A DNA stretch of 7,767 bases from CAYWFF01 sp964458085 (GTDB lineage: Bacteria; Patescibacteriota; Microgenomatia; UBA8517): the NCBI GenBank assembly GCA_964458085.1, contig CAYWFF010000039.1:1-7767 (forward strand). The letters are read 5' to 3'. Made by a program: the position numbers and the translations under genes. Positions 5,469 to 7,767 of this stretch are shown here, one piece after another (within the stretch, counting starts at the first letter, position 1; each line of letters opens with the position of its first letter). A model generated the notes under the pieces. It had not been told where the DNA came from. It did not search any database and saw only the letters and a list, made by a program, of their open reading frames with translations.

Positions 5469-5476
5469 TGTATAAT
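5469..5476 (+). promoter_or_regulatory. obg promoter -10 box (leaderless)
   Basis: TG followed directly by a perfect TATAAT (5471-5476) stands 7 nt before the obg ATG at 5484. No SD is present and no clear -35 is found at 16-18 bp. Transcription starting about 7 nt downstream would begin at the start codon. The upstream spacer from 5348 has a C-rich run (5400-5408) flanked by TGAAC/GTTCA but no gene. Confidence 0.55.
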
Positions 5477-5483
5477 ACAAACT

Positions 5484-6437
5484 ATGTTTATTGATGAAGC
5501 TGAAGTAGTTTTTTCCGGAGGCCATGGAGGTCCGGGAAAAGTTTCATTTGGCAAAAAGATGGGGTCAGGTCCAGACGGCGGGAACGGCGGACAAGGAGGA
5601 GATATGTATGTTGAAGCAAGTACGGATTTAACTCTTCTTAACCAGTTCAGCCACAAACAAAACTTCAGCGCCCAGGACGGCGAACCGGGCAGCCAAAACA
5701 AACGCTCCGGTAAAGACGGGAAGGACTTAATTGTTTCACTTCCGGTTGGTGCAACTTTAATTGACGAAACTACCGGTGAGGAAATTGCAGAACTCACAGA
5801 CAGGAAACAACAAGTTTTAATTGCTAAAGGAGGAAAAGGCGGGCGGGGGAATTATGAATTCAGAAGTCCCAGAAGAACAACGCCTGAATTTGCGCAACCG
5901 GGGCTTCCGGGAGAAGAAAAAAAACTGAAAATTATTCTAAAGTTAATTGCTGACTTTGGCCTTATCGGACTTCCGAATGCCGGTAAAAGCAGTTTACTAA
6001 ATGAATTAACAAACGCCCAAGCAAAAACCGCCAACTATGCTTTCACTACACTTTCTCCTAATTTGGGGGTCTACTCCGGCAAAATCCTAGCAGACATTCC
6101 GGGGTTAATCGAGGGAGCATCGGAAGGACGGGGACTCGGGATTTCTTTTCTAAAGCATATAGAAAAAGTAGGAACTCTTCTTCACTGCATTTCTGTTGAA
6201 TCGACTAACCCTTTGAAAGATTACAAAACTATTCGCTCAGAAATGGGAACATATAATAAAAGCTTATTGGAAAAACGCGAATTAATTCTTCTAACCAAAA
6301 CTGATTTAACTGATGACAAAACCGTTAAGAAATTAATTGCAAAACTTTTGAAAATAAAAAAGAACGTAATTCCGGTCTCAATTCATGATTGGGAAAGTTT
6401 AGAAAAATTGAAATATATAATTGAAAAATCAAAGTGA
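5484..6437 (+). CDS. obg: Obg GTPase (ribosome assembly)
   Basis: An essential-family GTPase linked to 50S ribosome maturation and stress signalling. The 317 residues comprise the Gly-rich Obg fold (about 1-155, with GGHGGPGK, GGNGGQGG, GGKGGRGN) and a G domain (about 156-317): G1 GLPNAGKS (162-169), G2 FTTL (187-190), G3 DIPGLIEGA (204-212) and the Obg signature GRGLGISFLKHIE (215-227). G4, normally NKxD, is TKTD at 271-274, and G5 is VSI at 298-300 rather than the usual SA-type motif. D274, the guanine-specificity aspartate, is retained. No C-terminal OCT or acidic tail is present, so the protein is shorter than E. coli or B. subtilis Obg. The initiation codon follows a TATAAT by 7 nt. mscS starts 7 nt after the stop, so the two form an operon. 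Confidence 0.95.
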   Translation: MFIDEAEVVFSGGHGGPGKVSFGKKMGSGPDGGNGGQGGDMYVEASTDLTLLNQFSHKQNFSAQDGEPGSQNKRSGKDGKDLIVSLPVGATLIDETTGEEIAELTDRKQQVLIAKGGKGGRGNYEFRSPRRTTPEFAQPGLPGEEKKLKIILKLIADFGLIGLPNAGKSSLLNELTNAQAKTANYAFTTLSPNLGVYSGKILADIPGLIEGASEGRGLGISFLKHIEKVGTLLHCISVESTNPLKDYKTIRSEMGTYNKSLLEKRELILLTKTDLTDDKTVKKLIAKLLKIKKNVIPVSIHDWESLEKLKYIIEKSK

Positions 6438-6444
6438 GGGGATA

Positions 6445-6978
6445 ATGCAAACATCAAATCTTTTATTCGACAATTTTGAAAAAATATTACAGTCTTTGTT
6501 TATTTTACTTACTGCGCTAGCAACTCAAATTGTATTGCGCAGGTCCCTAAAAGCGGCGTTCTATAAATTTAAAGGGAGAGTATCGGATATCCGTTTCGCA
6601 AGGACCAACACAATACGTATTTTAATTGCAAATATTATAAACACGGTTATTTTTGTCATTGCCGTTTTAACAATTCTTTCTACTTTTGGAGTTGACGTAA
6701 GACCGGTCTTGGCAGGACTGGGAATTTTAGGAGTCGCGCTTTCCTTTGGCTCTCAATCGCTGGTCAAAGATTTTATCAGCGGATTTTTTATTATTATCGA
6801 AGATCAATTCCATGTCGGCGATAAAATTAAAGTAGGCAACTATGAAGGAACGGTAAAAAAAATAACTATCCGCTCAACCGTACTTCGGGACGCTGAAAGC
6901 AACAAAATTTACATACCGAATTCTAAAATTGATATTGTTACCCAATATAAAGACGTTCCCAAAAAGCCCGGTAAATAA
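6445..6978 (+). CDS. Minimal MscS-family mechanosensitive channel
   Basis: A small-conductance mechanosensitive channel that vents solutes on hypo-osmotic shock. It has 177 residues against about 286 in E. coli MscS. Hydrophobic segments lie at about 14-32 and 58-80, followed by the pore-lining TM3 signature VLAGLGILGVALSFGSQSL (88-106), VKDFISGFFIIIEDQF (107-122) and the start of the beta domain HVGDKIKVGNYEGTVKKITIRST (123-145), ending with IPNSKI. The C-terminal alpha/beta vestibule is essentially absent, and the charged tail (KDVPKKPGK) ends at a normal stop. I chose ATG 6445 over TTG 6421 because GTGAGGGG (6434-6441), overlapping the obg stop, is an SD just before it and the TTG lies inside obg. 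It is cotranscribed with obg. Confidence 0.88.
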   Translation: MQTSNLLFDNFEKILQSLFILLTALATQIVLRRSLKAAFYKFKGRVSDIRFARTNTIRILIANIINTVIFVIAVLTILSTFGVDVRPVLAGLGILGVALSFGSQSLVKDFISGFFIIIEDQFHVGDKIKVGNYEGTVKKITIRSTVLRDAESNKIYIPNSKIDIVTQYKDVPKKPGK

Positions 6979-6986
6979 AAATATAA

Positions 6987-7355
6987 TCACGATGCGACTT
7001 GGTGAATTTCTTCTTCGCTCATTCCGAAATGGTGTGCTATTTCATGTAAAACCGTAGAACGGATTTGACTTATAATTTCCCTTTGCGACCGGGTAATTGC
7101 TAAAATAGGTAATCGGAAAATAGTAATTTTATCTGGAAGTGTGGGACCAATTCCATATCTGCCTCGCCGGGTTTTAGGTATGCCTTCATAAAGCCCCAAA
7201 AGCAATCTGTTTCCCCGAAGTCTAAGTTTTTGCAGTTGTTCCCTTGACGGTCTGTCTTCTACAATAATAGCAACATTTTCCAGCTTCTCAGCAAATTCGG
7301 AAGGCAGTGTATTTATGGCCTCTTCCACATATTTACTGAATTCTTCATGATCCAT
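6987..7355 (-). CDS. Zincin-like metallopeptidase family protein (PF06262 type)
   Basis: A 122-residue soluble protein. The active-site helix HEIAHHFGMSEEE (104-116) contains HExxH, with H104 and H108 as zinc ligands and E105 as general base, near the C-terminus as in the small bacterial metallopeptidase family PF06262. Other family features are an N-terminal FSKYVEEAINTLPSEF (6-21), VAIIVEDRPS (28-37), LLGLYEGIPKTRR (52-64), DKITIFRLPIL (75-85) and IRSTVLHE (98-105). Physiological substrates are unknown for the family. There is no signal peptide and no clear SD. Its start lies 48 bp downstream of the DUF3467 stop on the same strand, so it is probably read from that gene's promoter. Its stop lies 8 bp from the convergent mscS stop, with no strong terminator between. 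Confidence 0.88.
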   Translation of the reverse strand: MDHEEFSKYVEEAINTLPSEFAEKLENVAIIVEDRPSREQLQKLRLRGNRLLLGLYEGIPKTRRGRYGIGPTLPDKITIFRLPILAITRSQREIISQIRSTVLHEIAHHFGMSEEEIHQVAS

Positions 7356-7403
7356 TAATTTTAGTGTCTAAATATGTAACTTTATTGAAAAAAGTTGTAA
7401 TTA

Positions 7404-7682
7404 CTAATTTATTACTTTTTTCCCGGTTACTATTTCCCCCTCGGATTTAAGCAGTAACTGTCCCAGTTTTTCTAAAAACTTTTTGGCATGTTCCCTACTC
7501 ATTCCAATTCTGGAAACAATCCTTACTTGGTCTGTTGCCCCCAATCTCTGCATTACATCCATCACCACTCCGTTATCGTTAATCGTCATATTTACATTAT
7601 CGGTATAAAGAACCGGAGTGTTGTCTAAATTAACACTTACCCGCACCTTTTGTATATTTTTTTCTTTAACGTTCTTTTCCAT
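7404..7682 (-). CDS. DUF3467 family protein
   Basis: A 92-residue protein resembling DUF3467 (PF11950). After a Lys-rich start come the strand segments KVRVSVNLDNTPVLYTDNVN (12-31), then GVVMDVMQRL (38-47), and the most diagnostic part VRIVSRIGMSREHAKKFLEKLGQLL (53-77), which in other members reads like ARVVSRI-L-PEHAKRLL. The function is unknown; members are small beta-rich cytosolic proteins. The start is ATG 7682: a textbook GGAGGTGAT (7694-7686) sits 7 nt upstream, counted from GGAGG, whereas an in-frame upstream start near 7721 would place the SD inside the gene. It is the first gene of a probable two-gene unit with the metallopeptidase. Confidence 0.85.
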   Translation of the reverse strand: MEKNVKEKNIQKVRVSVNLDNTPVLYTDNVNMTINDNGVVMDVMQRLGATDQVRIVSRIGMSREHAKKFLEKLGQLLLKSEGEIVTGKKVIN

Positions 7683-7685
7683 AAA

Positions 7686-7739
7686 ATCACCTCCATTCCT
7701 TTTGACATTTAGAATATACAATATTTAACTTAAAAGCAA
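7686..7739 (-). promoter_or_regulatory. Promoter and strong SD of the DUF3467 gene
   Basis: On the minus strand TTGCTT (7739-7734) and TATTCT (7716-7711) are spaced by exactly 17 bp; an overlapping TATATT is an alternative -10. The SD GGAGGTGAT (7694-7686) follows. This is the clearest conventional leadered promoter in the window. Confidence 0.5.
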
Positions 7740-7767
7740 TAGCCATCAGTTTTTGTTTAAATTTAAA

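Noticed and set aside
7358..7400. AACTTT/AAAGTT inverted repeat between the DUF3467 and metallopeptidase genes as a terminator.
   Set aside because: The stem is weak and AT-only apart from one pair, with no proper U-tract after it; cotranscription is the simpler reading.
1..7767. Alternative genetic code, CRISPR array, IS element or tRNA.
   Set aside because: TGA serves as a normal stop in obg and elsewhere; no regularly spaced repeats, transposase motifs or cloverleaf sequences were seen.

Overview
The window is AT-rich, compactly coded bacterial chromosome. TGA is a true stop here (for example at the end of obg), which argues against lineages that recode TGA. The genes have streamlined forms: an Obg GTPase without a C-terminal extension, a minimal 177-residue MscS channel, a 140-residue half-size EamA permease and a short PF06262-type metallopeptidase. 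Together with the coiled-coil phosphodiester-glycosidase surface protein, this suggests a Candidate Phyla Radiation (Patescibacteria) genome, perhaps Microgenomates. That placement is inference from gene style; no rRNA marker is present.

Layout. 62-1309 (+) encodes a membrane-anchored coiled-coil protein with a NAGPA-type domain. It converges on a small Cro/CI-type regulator (1319-1549, -). Divergent from the regulator, across a repeat-containing 186-bp intergenic region, is a glycine-rich general-stress / low-temperature-induced family protein (1736-2236, +). A 230-bp spacer (2237-2466) holds only a possible frameshifted micro-ORF. An RNA m5C methyltransferase of the RsmB/NOP2/Sun family (2467-3411, -) and a Mug-type uracil-DNA glycosylase (3463-4029, +) diverge from a 51-bp region whose two -10 boxes flank a near-perfect palindrome. 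Next come an RRM/RGG RNA-binding protein with a structured ~110-nt leader (4170-4565, +) and a translationally adjacent zinc-ribbon protein (4570-4815, +). Then follow a small EamA permease (4925-5347, +), obg (5484-6437, +) and mscS (6445-6978, +), the last two forming an operon. On the minus strand, a DUF3467 protein (7404-7682) lies upstream of a zincin-like metallopeptidase (6987-7355).

How the genes work together. The theme is information processing and stress: rRNA/tRNA methylation, base-excision repair, RNA binding, the ribosome-assembly GTPase Obg, an osmotic valve, and two families linked to cold response in cyanobacteria (RRM-Rbp and All0457-like). I see no mobile element, CRISPR array, tRNA or rRNA. 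The most notable signal is regulatory. At least five genes have a TATAAT/TATACT-like box only 6-11 nt before the ATG, consistent with leaderless mRNAs, whereas the RRM, zinc-ribbon, mscS and DUF3467 genes carry Shine-Dalgarno sequences. No clearly novel multi-gene system is evident.
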